Shown here: one piece after another, positions 11,552 to 21,785 of the stretch
How positions within the stretch are numbered: position 1 is the first letter of the stretch
How the letters are laid out: every line of letters starts with the position of its first letter
Source of the DNA: Theobroma cacao
Lineage: Eukaryota; Streptophyta; Magnoliopsida; Malvales; Malvaceae
Direction: 5' to 3'
Assembly: GCF_000208745.1 (NCBI RefSeq)
Contig: NC_030856.1
Coordinates: 17,827,470-17,891,469 of the forward strand
Length of the DNA: 64,000 nucleotides
The notes under the pieces: generated by a model
Database searches by the model: none
The model's input: the letters and a program-made list of their open reading frames with translations, nothing else
What the model was told of the DNA's origin: nothing
Made by a program: the position numbers and the translations under genes

Positions 11552-14368
11552 TGTCATGACCCGGAACCTCCCTCGGGCCCATGACAACCGTCGCGACATC
11601 CCGATTGACACTCATTACCCGGAATGCCAACCGGAACCCCGCAAAGCTTACATATAAGTTTCTTTCCTTTTTTGTGAGCAATCGTTGTTAAACATTCCAT
11701 TTAAAACAATTACCAGTCGTTTTCGACTCAAATAAATCCAAAGATAAATTTATTTATTTATTTTTTTTAAAAGATTTATAGACAAATATCACTATTCAAA
11801 ATATTGATTAAAATATAGCATTTTTATATAAAATAATATTTATAGAAACATGAGTAAGAAATCTTTTATAATGTGTAAGTAAAATAAATTCATACATACA
11901 AAAATTTTCTAAGTTATAATGTACAATAATGGTTACAATGACAAGTGGCCCAAAAATACACCCAGTGTTGGTGCTAGAAACCTATTGTCTGTGCGGTAGA
12001 GATGTCAACTGGAATCCTCGACAAAATAAGATATCTACAAGCTACCACAGACCTGAAATGTTTGGAAAGGAGGTGAGTGAGATTTTGCAATCCCAATGAG
12101 TAAACAGAGATTATCATAAATATCTAAAGGCGAGTAAAATGGAGGCAAGTTTAAACAACAAATTACGAACCATTTCATAATGTTTTCAATTTATTTCTTA
12201 AACCATAAAATATTTATAATTTACCAAAACAGTTGTTAAGGCTTATGTCTTTTATTAAAAAAAAGGCTCAAGCCAAGACTAATCCTTGGAGATACCTTGG
12301 CCGAGGCATCTAACCGAGTCTGCCAAGGTTGTTATAACATTTACATGTGAAACACATTTTTATTTTTAAAACAAGCTATTCCTTGGCGTTGGCCGAGTTA
12401 CACATTCACGTGGGGGTTCGACGTGAAGTGAGCTCTAATACTACCCTAGGAGTTACCCTCCTCGCCTCTACAACCGGAGTAACTATATAATCGGGTTTAC
12501 CGTGCCCCTCTAATAGTTAGTCCATGGAAACCCGTTACTTCAGTGACTAACCCACCAATTTTAATAAAATTTCGACAGTATAACGTGGCTTTTATTTATT
12601 TATCCAGCATGCATAGTAAAAACAGCTTACATAAATTTCTCAATACACTTACAAAATATAGCCACATATACTCATATCTCATAAGCCATTCATAGGAAAA
12701 TAGATAATTTTCAAGACAGTTAACAGCCTCCAATTACTCAATTTCATAATCAACCCAATATATCTTTATTTGTCACATTTATTTCCAAAACATCAAAAAT
12801 CCNNNNNNNNNNNNNNNNNNNNNNNNNNNNNNNNNNNNNNNNNNNNNNNNNNNNNNNNNNNNNNNNNNNNNNNNNNNNNNNNNNNNNNNNNNNNNNNNNN
12901 NNNNNNNNNNNNNNNNNNNNNNNNNNNNNNNNNNNNNNNNNNNNNNNNNNNNNNNNNNNNNNNNNNNNNNNNNNNNNNNNNNNNNNNNNNNNNNNNNNNN
13001 NNNNNNNNNNNNNNNNNNNNNNNNNNNNNNNNNNNNNNNNNNNNNNNNNNNNNNNNNNNNNNNNNNNNNNNNNNNNNNNNNNNNNNNNNNNNNNNNNNNN
13101 NNNNNNNNNNNNNNNNNNNNNNNNNNNNNNNNNNNNNNNNNNNNNNNNNNNNNNNNNNNNNNNNNNNNNNNNNNNNNNNNNNNNNNNNNNNNNNNNNNNN
13201 NNNNNNNNNNNNNNNNNNNNNNNNNNNNNNNNNNNNNNNNNNNNNNNNNNNNNNNNNNNNNNNNNNNNNNNNNNNNNNNNNNNNNNNNNNNNNNNNNNNN
13301 NNNNNNNNNNNNNNNNNNNNNNNNNNNNNNNNNNNNNNNNNNNNNNNNNNNNNNNNNNNNNNNNNNNNNNNNNNNNNNNNNNNNNNNNNNNNNNNNNNNN
13401 NNNNNNNNNNNNNNNNNNNNNNNNNNNNNNNNNNNNNNNNNNNNNNNNNNNNNNNNNNNNNNNNNNNNNNNNNNNNNNNNNNNNNNNNNNNNNNNNNNNN
13501 NNNNNNNNNNNNNNNNNNNNNNNNNNNNNNNNNNNNNNNNNNNNNNNNNNNNNNNNNNNNNNNNNNNNNNNNNNNNNNNNNNNNNNNNNNNNNNNNNNNN
13601 NNNNNNNNNNNNNNNNNNNNNNNNNNNNNNNNNNNNNNNNNNNNNNNNNNNCGCGAATTCCCCTTTGAATTTTTCTAGTTTCCCTTTGTTTTCTTTCTTT
13701 TCTTCCTTTCCTCTCTTGTTCTTCCTTATGGCCGGCCATCACTTAAAATGGGGTTTAAATGGGCTGACTTTTGATTAAAATAATATTAAACCATTAAAAA
13801 ATGCCATGTGTCACTTTCCCATTGGTCCGTTTTTAAAATTTCATCCATTTGTTTCCAAATTTTCACCATACACTTGTCCCACATATCCATAGCTGATAAA
13901 ATTCTCAGACTTATCCAAAGTCTTGGTGGAGTAATTTTTGAAATTTACACTTTTACCCCCATAAAAGTCAAAAATTTCATTTTTGCCCCAAAAACTGAAA
14001 AATTGCTCATAGACATATTTTTCATCCCTTATACTCATACCATTCTCCAATTTGTCAAATGTGATCTAAATTCTCTCAAAATGTCAAATTTTGTCCACGG
14101 GTGGAAAAATTACAGTTTTTCCCCTAAACATCAAAATTTTCAATTTTTTCCCAAATGAACCCTCGAACTCCGAACAATTCCTTGACTATAAAATGTTAAA
14201 TTTCATTCTACGATTCTTATTTGAACTAGTTCGAGGTTAAATCAATTCAAGTGTACCGTTAGGTACAATACCGAGTTTCGTCTATTCTTAGGGACTTTCC
14301 TAGCATAATAACATGCTACTCAGTGCATGTATGTTATGACATGTATTTATAGGGTCGGGTTTTACAAC
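11552..14368 (-). repeat. Solo LTR F (C family)
   Basis: Plus-strand ends are TGTCATGACCCGG and GGGTCGGGTTTTACA, with a perfect 5-bp duplication ACTCT at 11547-11551 and 14369-14373. It is a C-family LTR lying in minus orientation. No internal region, primer site or polypurine tract is present, so it is a solo LTR, inserted in LTR I. The middle is hidden by an N gap. A GGCCGGCC leader motif at 13732 lies at the place seen in the other C-family LTRs. Confidence 0.85.
12803..13651. other. Assembly gap (849 N)
   Basis: Run of N inside solo LTR F. Open frames crossing it are artefacts. Confidence 1.
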
Positions 14369-14373
14369 TCTGC

Positions 14374-14606
14374 TAACGGTCAGGGTCATTGTATGTGTAT
14401 ATGTATACTTAATGTGAATAGCTAAGATTCATTAGTCAAACTATCTATGTATATTATGATCGATGATGCCATTATGAGTAAATACTTGGGTTTTATGCAT
14501 TGTTTTCAAAGAAATTATATTTGAATATTATGAATTATAGATTTTAAAGAAATATGGATGATAGATGGACTAATGTACAAGTTCATATATAAAAGCTTGC
14601 TTGGGC
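14374..14606 (+). repeat. Solo LTR I, middle part
   Basis: This continues LTR I after the F duplication. It carries the conserved run to GCTTGCTTGGGCCTAG that precedes the LTR end in this group (compare 40310-40322), and is then broken by element B. CTAGT at 14607-14611 is the B target duplication. Confidence 0.7.
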
Positions 14607-14611
14607 CTAGT

Positions 14612-15613
14612 TGTCACGACCCGATTTTTGAGCTGTGACCGGCGCATGGACCCAATGGGCATAGCCCATCAAGCCCAAGCAAGCCTATTTGTGTAATTCT
14701 GCTCATCATTCCATCAATTATTCTTAAAGTCACCTTTCAGACTTCCAATCTATAAGTACCTAATTAATATGCTGTAGTGATCTAAAACTGCATTTCACAT
14801 TAACCCAAACAATGTTAACCATTGCCAACTCGTGGTGGCATTACCTATCACTATATACATACATTGTCTAAGGCACATATCTTAATACTTTACATCACAT
14901 GAACGTATTCACAAACAAAATGACTTTTGACTTCCAGCGAAATGGCCAAGGTGAAAGGACGGCTACTGAATGCCAACATACCTACCAAGAAAGATGAAAC
15001 TATGTGGACACCTCGACCTAGGTTCCAACTGCCTCTTGATCTGAAAACATAAAGTTGAAAACAATGAGTACAAACTCAGTGAGTGAACATAAGAAGGGAA
15101 CAAGCAACGATAAGGAAAGTTTAAAGAAATCATGATGCACTTATTTTTAAAACAACGCAATTTAGTTTAGTTCTTATTAAAATTCCTCCATTAAACCCCT
15201 AGTTATTAAATCATTTAATGATGAAGGAACCATATTCAGCATGAAATTGGAAAGAGAAGAAATTTCCAATAATCATCCAAGCAGGGCAGTATAAACCGAG
15301 TGTTTCTCGCTGCAATAAAATCAATTTACAAGTAAATGGGAAATTTTCAAGATTCATCATGCCATGCAATCACAAACATTATCATAAACTTTCTATAACA
15401 TTTATATATACACATACACCGTCATGCATACCATCCCTCCACACTCAGCTCATGTGCACTCCCTACTCGCACATGGCCGGGTCATCATCAGCTCATGTGC
15501 ACTCCTACACCGCACATAACTGGGTCATCATAACCTCATGTGCACTCCCACACGCACATAGTGGGTCATCATTATCACACAAAAAGGAACATCCAATGCA
15601 TAATATACATATC
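14612..15613 (-). repeat. Element B 3' LTR, outer segment
   Basis: Matches 35082-36084 of the B 5' LTR nearly base for base. It includes a minisatellite at about 15448-15565 (three units ending CTCATGTGCACTCC). It is cut at 15613 by element A. The uninterrupted sequence ACATATCCATACAATTATG at 36079-36097 in the 5' LTR shows the empty site. Confidence 0.9.
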
Positions 15614-16006
15614 TATGAGACCTTGACCTCTATAGGCTTGTAACTAAGCATAAACGCAATAACACGGGCTAAAGGTAATTTTGTCATTTCCTTAGTAAGC
15701 CCATAAAAGTAAGATTTTAAACAATATTATGGCCTAAGTAGGCCTAAGGCATAAATGAATGATGAAAATATGGGTGAAATGACAAGGAAACAAAAATTTT
15801 GATGATTTCCATGGTAGGGGTAAAATGGTCAATTTTTTCCTCGAGCTAAAATTTTTAAGTTTTCATGAACTTGAACATTTCTAGACCATTATGGACCTTG
15901 TCCCATTGTCAAAGGAGTAAAAAGATTGCATAAAAATATTAGAGGAGAATAAGCTAATTTGTGGAAGGGCATTTTGGTAATTTAAGTGGAGTGGATAAGC
16001 ATGGGT

Positions 16007-16014
16007 TATAAATA
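16007..16014 (+). promoter_or_regulatory. TATA box of element A 5' LTR
   Basis: TATAAATA in GGGTTATAAATATC, repeated at 23659-23666 in the 3' LTR. It lies about 400 bases into the LTR, so the U3 would be short and the transcript would start near 16040. No start-site data are available. Confidence 0.6.
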
Positions 16015-16320
16015 TCTTTTTCTTCCAGTAGCTTCTACATTCTCCAACAACTTTTCTTCTTCTTCTTCTTCTCTTTCATGTTGCTTCCCAACCTCCATGG
16101 AAGCTCCATAACCTACCTCAAATTAACTCTACTTTTCATGCTTTTGGTGCACCCTTTCATAAACCCTTGTGCTATTCCATTCTTTCTCTTTAAAACCCTT
16201 GAAAATCTCACTTTCATACTTCTCTCACTAGTTAGGTGTTTAGAAAGAGAAAGAGAAAGAAGGCCCCTATAATAGTTAGGGAATGGTTGAAAAGAATTTC
16301 AAGGTTACAAAGCTATCAAG

Positions 16321-16534
16321 GTGAGTAGTAAACTAAAGTTGATTTTTAGTGTTGAGAATGATTAGTAAGTAGACTTCTGAGTGTTTTGTAGTTGAGGTTA
16401 TCCACTCATTTTAGAGTGATTAGGGTAGTGAAAATAAATAGCCATTTAAATGGCAATTGAAAGCTAGCTAAGAGATAGCTTTTAGGGTTTATAGTATGTG
16501 AATTAACATAATGGTGATGTTAATGTGATGATAG
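16321..16534 (+). other. Possible intron in the LTR leader of element A
   Basis: Donor-like CAAG/GTGAGT at 16320/16321 and acceptor-like GATGATAG/GTTCC ending at 16534. The acceptor-side phrase (ATAG/GTTCC) is kept in LTR I (near 10660) and A's 3' LTR (near 24189). LTR I also keeps the GGTGAGT donor. In A's 3' LTR the donor is altered (AAGCTGAGT near 23972). Splicing is not proven. Confidence 0.3.
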
Positions 16535-16801
16535 GTTCCAACGAAACCACACCGTCCCAATTAGACCATTAGTGAAGTTAGAGTCGATTAAAGGCTCAAC
16601 AAATACCGGTGAGTGAACTTGCATTTCAAAATAGTTTTGGGAATTTAAATGATTAATTCAATCTTTCTTAAAAACTGGTGCCATGGGAACAAGCTTTTGA
16701 TAAATTGATTCTATTTGTGACATGTGGCTATTATGGATTGTTGAACTACTACATTATGTTGATATATATATACGAGTAATGTTGTGTAATGATATTGACC
16801 T

Positions 16802-16920
16802 GGCTATGTGCGAGTGGGAGTGCACATAAGCCGTTGCTGACCCGGCTATGTGCAAGTGGGAGTGCACATAAGCCGTTGCTGACCCGACTATGTGCGAGTG
16901 GGAGTACGCATAAGCCGTTG
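16802..16920 (+). repeat. 42-bp minisatellite in element A 5' LTR
   Basis: Three units beginning GGCTATGTGCGAGTGGGAGT, the third diverged. Because 42 is divisible by 3, short false open frames run through it on the minus strand. The 3' LTR copy is at 24456-24568. Confidence 0.9.
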
Positions 16921-17126
16921 CATATGAGATGATGATGATGGGAGGGTGTGCTTGATGATTGATATATATATATATATATACATATATAGTATATGGTTGT
17001 AATGCAAAATGTGAGCATTTGACTTGTTGAAATTTGGAAATTTGTATGTGTTTCATGTTGCTTTTGTTATTTTAGCAGGATGGTTTTGTTTTGAGGGAAA
17101 TGGAAACTTTTTTCTTGGTGCTTTGA

Positions 17127-17254
17127 TTCTCGCTGCAGCGAGAAAGTAATTGTAGCTTCTCGTTGTAGTGAAAAACTCTCTGTTTGTCCAGCTAAATTTC
17201 ACTGCAGCGAGAAAGAATCTCGCTGCAGCTAGAAAAAATCTCACTGCAGCGAGA
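17127..17254 (+). repeat. Cluster of TCTCGCTGCAGCGAGA palindromes
   Basis: An 18-bp perfect palindrome (TTCTCGCTGCAGCGAGAA) at 17127-17144 is followed by about four imperfect copies (17157-17175 and 17197-17254). A different arrangement occurs in the 3' LTR (24765-24898, with a perfect copy at 24816-24833). Single degenerate copies are present in LTR J (about 9504-9512) and the B LTR (15307-15315). Confidence 0.85.
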
Positions 17255-18127
17255 AACCTTATGTCCATTTTGCTATTTTGTGGGTTTTTACCATTTTTTT
17301 CATTTCATTTATACCTTAGTTGAGCATGGACTTCCAACATTAAGGAGTAAATGAATTAAGTTTAAAATGAAGAGGTTTGGTGAGAAACCCTCGGTTAGTT
17401 GGGAAACCCTCGGTTAGTTGATAATTTAAATCAAGTGTTGCAGTAGCAAAAATTCATTCTTGCTGCAGCGTAGAATGCCTTTCCACTGCAACGAGGACCC
17501 GTCATTGATTTGACTTGATTCGCATGAATGCTATTAAAGTTTTCACTCTCCAAATCCTTTGTTGAGCATGGACCCTTTTCATAAAATGATTTACTCATGT
17601 GGAGTTTACATGAGGGGCTTTAAAAAGAATTACAACAAATTACATTGTTTTGAAAAATGAATGCATCATGATTTCGTTAAACATTCCTTAGGGTATGCTT
17701 GTTCCCTTCTTGTTCACTCACTGGGTTTATACTCACTGTTTTCAACTTCATGTTTTCAAATCACGAGGCAGCTAGCAACTAGGTTGAAGTGTCTTCGTAT
17801 ATTCGACCCTTTGTAGGTGTCTCGACATTCAGTAGCTGTACATTTGTCTGAGTCTCTTCGTTGGAAGTCGAGTACTCTTTTGTTGTGTATAGACAAATCG
17901 ATGTAAATTATTAAATTATGTTTAAACAAAATATGTACTCTATGATTGGTATGCCACTTGAGATGGAAATGTTTAGTATTATTTTGATTCAAAGTTATAA
18001 AATGTGACTTAGCAACTTTTAATGGAATGGTGAAAAGGTTATATTAATAGGCTTGCTTGGGCTTAGTGGACTACGTCCATTGGGCTCATGCGCCAGTCAT
18101 GGCCCGAAATTTGGATCATGACAAAGT

Positions 18128-18140
18128 TGGTATCAGAGCC
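18128..18140 (+). other. Primer binding site of element A (tRNA-iMet type)
   Basis: TGGTATCAGAGCC, four bases after the 5' LTR. This is the standard complement to the 3' end of plant initiator-methionine tRNA. Confidence 0.93.
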
Positions 18141-18347
18141 TTAGGTTGTCTAGGTCCTAGGATTTCCTTTTGTTGGTCTAGCAGAGAGTCGGGTCTTTAT
18201 GTGGGAACTTTGATTGTGAAGTGTGAATCGCGACACATTTTATGACCAAGGGATCGCATAGATTCCTTATCTTAGAAACCACCTTTTGCCTTAAGTGTGA
18301 TTATAAAATGTGTTTAATAACAGGTGTTTGCTCTTGTCTTGGTAAGA

Positions 18348-19738
18348 ATGCCGCCTAAGACATGAGCCACCTCAAGACAGATGGGGGAGCAAGATGCTCC
18401 TACTGAGATGGCAGATAGGCCACGAGCATCCACCCTGAGGGGTCGAGGCAGACGTGGCAGGGTCACTAGGCCGATGAGGGCGGATATGCTTGTGCGTAGG
18501 CGAGAGGAGGGATAGTCCTCAAGTGATGTAGATAGACACCTAGCTGGGGGTATTACCATTGAAGATTTGGCGACAGGCCTACAGGGAGTCAACCGGGTTG
18601 TAGAGGTGATGGCGACCCATATGGAGGATATGCAGAGGGTAGTCGAGGGGAGACCTATAATACAAGAATCCCCTAGCTCCCAAGGACAGGCCGATGGCCA
18701 ACATCATGAGGTCGAGAGGGGACATCTAGATATTTCTCTTCCTGATTTTCTCAAGCTTAAGCCTCCATCATTTTCAGAGTCTGATGCATAAGAGAAACCT
18801 CAGGTTTTCTTAGATAAGATGGAGAAAATTTGTAAAGCTTTGGGATGTTCTAGTGTCTGGTCAGTCGAGCTAGCCGCCTTTAGATTAGAGGACGTGGCAT
18901 AGAGTGGTATAGTTCTCTATGTAGAGGTAGACCAACAGATGCAACACTGTTAACTTAGAGTGAGTTCAGTGTAGCCTTTTTAGATCGATTCCTACTACTC
19001 AGTATATGTAATGCCAGTGGTAGAGAGTTTGAAGCCTTGGTACAGACCCCAAGTATGACGGTGTCAGAATATGACATTAAATTTATGCAACTGGCTCGGT
19101 ATGCACCATACCTAGTTTCCACTGAGGAGATAAAGATTCAGAGGTTTATGGATAGGCTAGTAGAGCCACTGTTTAGGGTTGTGGCATCTTGAGATTTTAA
19201 TACCTACTCCGCAGTGGTAAATTGTGCTCAGCGGATTGAGATGAGGACCAGTGAGAGTAGGGCTGCGAGGGATAGAGCAAAGAGGGCCAAAACAGAAAGT
19301 TATCAAGGTCGTAGAGATTTCAGTAGTGGTATTTTGTCTTCTAGTCGTTAGGGTCCACAGAGAAACTCACGATTACCCCAACAGGGGAGTGACTCGCTTA
19401 GTGTTAGTACTGCGACAGGACAAAGAACTTTTAGGGCTGGAAGATAGGAAGATTCGTGGCAGGGAAGTCAACTTATCCGTCCTTGCCATACTTGTGGGGG
19501 ACGGCATAGAGGAAGATGCCTTCGTGCTATGGGAGTTTGTTTCTCATCCGGTCAACCTAGACATATTAGAAGGAATTGTCTGATGGCTCATCAATCACAA
19601 GGTTTTGCTCACGGCTCCACCCAGCTAGCTTCATTCGCTCCTTCAGTAGCCGCCTCATTTGATCGGGAAGCTAGTGGATCAAGGGGTAGAGGTGCTGGTA
19701 CTTCCTCTCAGAGCAGGCCATCTAGATCCAGACGTTAG
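18348..19738 (+). pseudogene. Element A gag (nucleocapsid precursor), broken
   Basis: Begins ATG at 18348 as M-P-P-K-T, the same start as in element B (34850), but the sixth codon is TGA where B has CGA. The capsid-like region (about 18730-19160) keeps [21 protein letters not shown] and [16 protein letters not shown] (partly in other frames), typical of the plant retrotransposon gag domain. A zinc-knuckle region is at 19484-19579: [12 protein letters not shown], then [14 protein letters not shown], in which the second cysteine of the C-x2-C-x4-H-x4-C knuckle is serine. Gag would form the virus-like particle and bind RNA. Stops at several positions (such as TAG near 18511, TAA near 18787 and TAG near 18956) and frame changes make it inactive. 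Confidence 0.85.
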
Positions 19739-20385
19739 AGTTTTGTTGGTAGGGGCCAAGCAAGGGTGTTTGCTTTAACACAGTAGGAGGCCCAAACATC
19801 TAATGCAGTGGTCTCAAGTATTCTCTCAGTTTGTAAAATGAATGCTCGAGTATTATTTGATCCTTGTGCTACCCACTCTTTTATCTCTCCATGTTTTGCA
19901 TCTCGATTGGGTAAAGATCATGTTGAGAGAGAGGAGCAATTAGTGGTGTCTACTCCTTTAAAGGAGGTATTTGTGGCCGAATGGGAATATGAGTCCTGTG
20001 TAGTGCGAGTCAAGGACAAAGACACTTTGGTGAATCTAGTGGTGCTAGACACCTTAGACTTTGATGTGATCTTGGGGATGGATTGGTTATCACCCTGCCA
20101 TACTAGTGTGGATTACTATCATAAATTGGTTAGATTTGATTTCCCTGATGAACCATCATTTAGTATTCAGGGGGATAGAAGTAATGTTCCAACCAATTTA
20201 ATATCGGTTATGTCTACCTGAAGGTTATTATGATAGGGTTGTATAGGTTACTTGGCTGTGGTAAGGGATACTCAGGTGAAGGTTGGAGATGTAAGCCAAG
20301 TGTCGGTGGTGAATGAGTTCATGGATGTATTTCCTGTGGAACTACCAGGTTGACCTCCCTAGCAGGAGATTGAATTTTGCATAGA
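19739..20385 (+). pseudogene. Element A aspartic protease region
   Basis: Retroviral-type aspartic protease that would cut the Gag-Pol polyprotein. The active-site loop is at 19856-19880. It reads L-F-D-P-C-A-T-H-S-F, where the family has glycine after D-P, and element B keeps the glycine (33371-33379). The downstream flap and second half are well kept ([24 protein letters not shown], the usual G-M-D-W-L block). The open stretch 19808-20221 ends at a TGA. The linker to reverse transcriptase (20222-20385) has further stops. The Gly-to-Cys change in the catalytic loop should abolish activity even without the stops. Confidence 0.85.
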
Positions 20386-21785
20386 TTTGATTCTCAACAC
20401 TAGACCTATATCCATACCCCCGTATAGAATGGCACCTGCAGAGCTTAAAGAGCATAAGGATCAGTTAGAAGATTTGTTGGATAAAGGTTTTATCCATCTT
20501 AGCGTCTCACCATGGGGAGCACCGGTGTTATTTGTGAAAAAGAAAGATGGGTCACTTAGGCTGTGCATTGATTACTGACAGCTTAATAAACTAACAGTGA
20601 AGAATAAGTATCCTCTTCCAAGAATAGATGATTTATTTGATCAACTACAAGGAGCACAATGTTCCTCTAAGATAGATTTGCGATCTTACCATCAATTGAG
20701 GATCCAAAATGAAGATATACCCAAGATTGCATTTCAAACAAGATATGGGCACTATGAGTTCTTGGTGATGTCATTTGGGCTCACGAATGCTCCTGCAGCC
20801 TTTATAGATTTGATGAATCGAGTGTTCAAGCCTTATTTAGACAAGTTCATGGGAGTGTTTATTGATGATATCTTGATCTACTCGAGGAGTAAGGAGGAAC
20901 ATGAGCAGCATCTTAAGATAGTGCTCTAAATTTTGAGAGAACATCGATTGTATGCCAAGTTCTCCAACTGTGAGTTTTGGCTTGAAAGCGTTGCATTCTT
21001 GGGACATGTGGTATCTAAGGATGGGGTACAAGTTGATTCAAAGAAGGTTGAAGCAGTGAAAAAATGGCCAAGGCCAAATCAATTACTGAGATTAGAAGCT
21101 TTTTGGGTTTGGCTTGCTATTATCATCGCTTTGTGAAGGACTTCTCCAAAATAGTCGCCCTTCTGACTAAGTTGACACGTAAGGATACAAAATTTGAGTG
21201 GTTTGATGCTTGTGAGGATAGCTTTGAGAAGCTTAAGGCACGTCTCACCACAGCTTCAGTATTAAGCTTACCACAAGGCATTGGGGTTATACAGTATTCT
21301 GTGATGCGTCATGGGTTGGTTTAGGGTGTGTATTAATGCAGCATGGGAAGGTGATTGCGTATGCATCAAGGCAACTTAAACAGCATGAGCAGAATTACCC
21401 CGCACACGATCTAGAGATGGCAGCAATCATGTTTACCTTAAAGATTTGGAGGCATTACTTATATGGTAAGACTTGCGAGATATACACAGACCACAAAAGT
21501 TTAAAGTATATATTTCAGCAGAGGGATCTTAACTTACGGCAACGTAGATGGATGGAGTTGCTAAAGGATTATGATTGTACTATTCTTTGCCATCTCGATA
21601 AGGCAAATGTAGTGGCAGATGCCTTGAGTCAAAAATCGATGGGGAGTCTGGCACATATTTTTACAGATAAAAAATCCTTGGTTAGGGAGATTTATAGCTT
21701 AGGAGACATGGGTGTGCATTTGGAAGTTTCAGAAGCAAATGCTTTGCTAGCACATTTTAGAGTGCGACCTATCTTAATGGACTGA
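20386..21785 (+). pseudogene. Element A reverse transcriptase and RNase H
   Basis: Reverse transcriptase begins about 20387 ([17 protein letters not shown]). It includes [21 protein letters not shown], then a TGA at 20576, [17 protein letters not shown] and the catalytic F-I-D-D at 20868-20879. A TAA stands at about 20927. The connection domain [11 protein letters not shown] continues to a frameshift near 21076, after which [18 protein letters not shown] is in another frame. A second frame change is near 21300. RNase H of the gypsy type follows ([22 protein letters not shown], then [10 protein letters not shown], ending ADALSQKS near 21640). These domains copy RNA into DNA in the particle. 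The sequence is recognisable throughout but disabled by two stops and two frameshifts. Confidence 0.92.

Larger units (their letters stand above)
15614..18123 (+). repeat. Element A 5' LTR
   Basis: 2510 bp, ending ...GGATCATGACA. The first bases are TATGAGACC where the 3' LTR has TGTGAGACC, so the terminal TG has mutated to TA. Landmarks in order: TATA box at 16007-16014, CTTCTT-rich leader, donor-like site at 16320/16321, minisatellite at 16802-16920, GCTGCAGC palindromes at 17127-17254, and the LTR-end block TTGCTTGGGCTTAG. Confidence 0.92.

Noticed and set aside
12750..13742. Long open frames on both strands across 12803-13651
   Set aside because: They consist almost entirely of N; the flanking residues are LTR leader sequence.
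16749..17056. Repetitive minus-strand ORFs rich in His/Leu/Ala (also 24403-24692)
   Set aside because: They are translations of the 42-bp LTR minisatellite, whose unit is a multiple of three; no homolog-like features, and on the antisense strand of the LTR.
17127..17144. Palindromes as bacterial-type terminators or a CRISPR array
   Set aside because: Plant retroelement context; irregular spacing, no unique spacers and no T-run logic.
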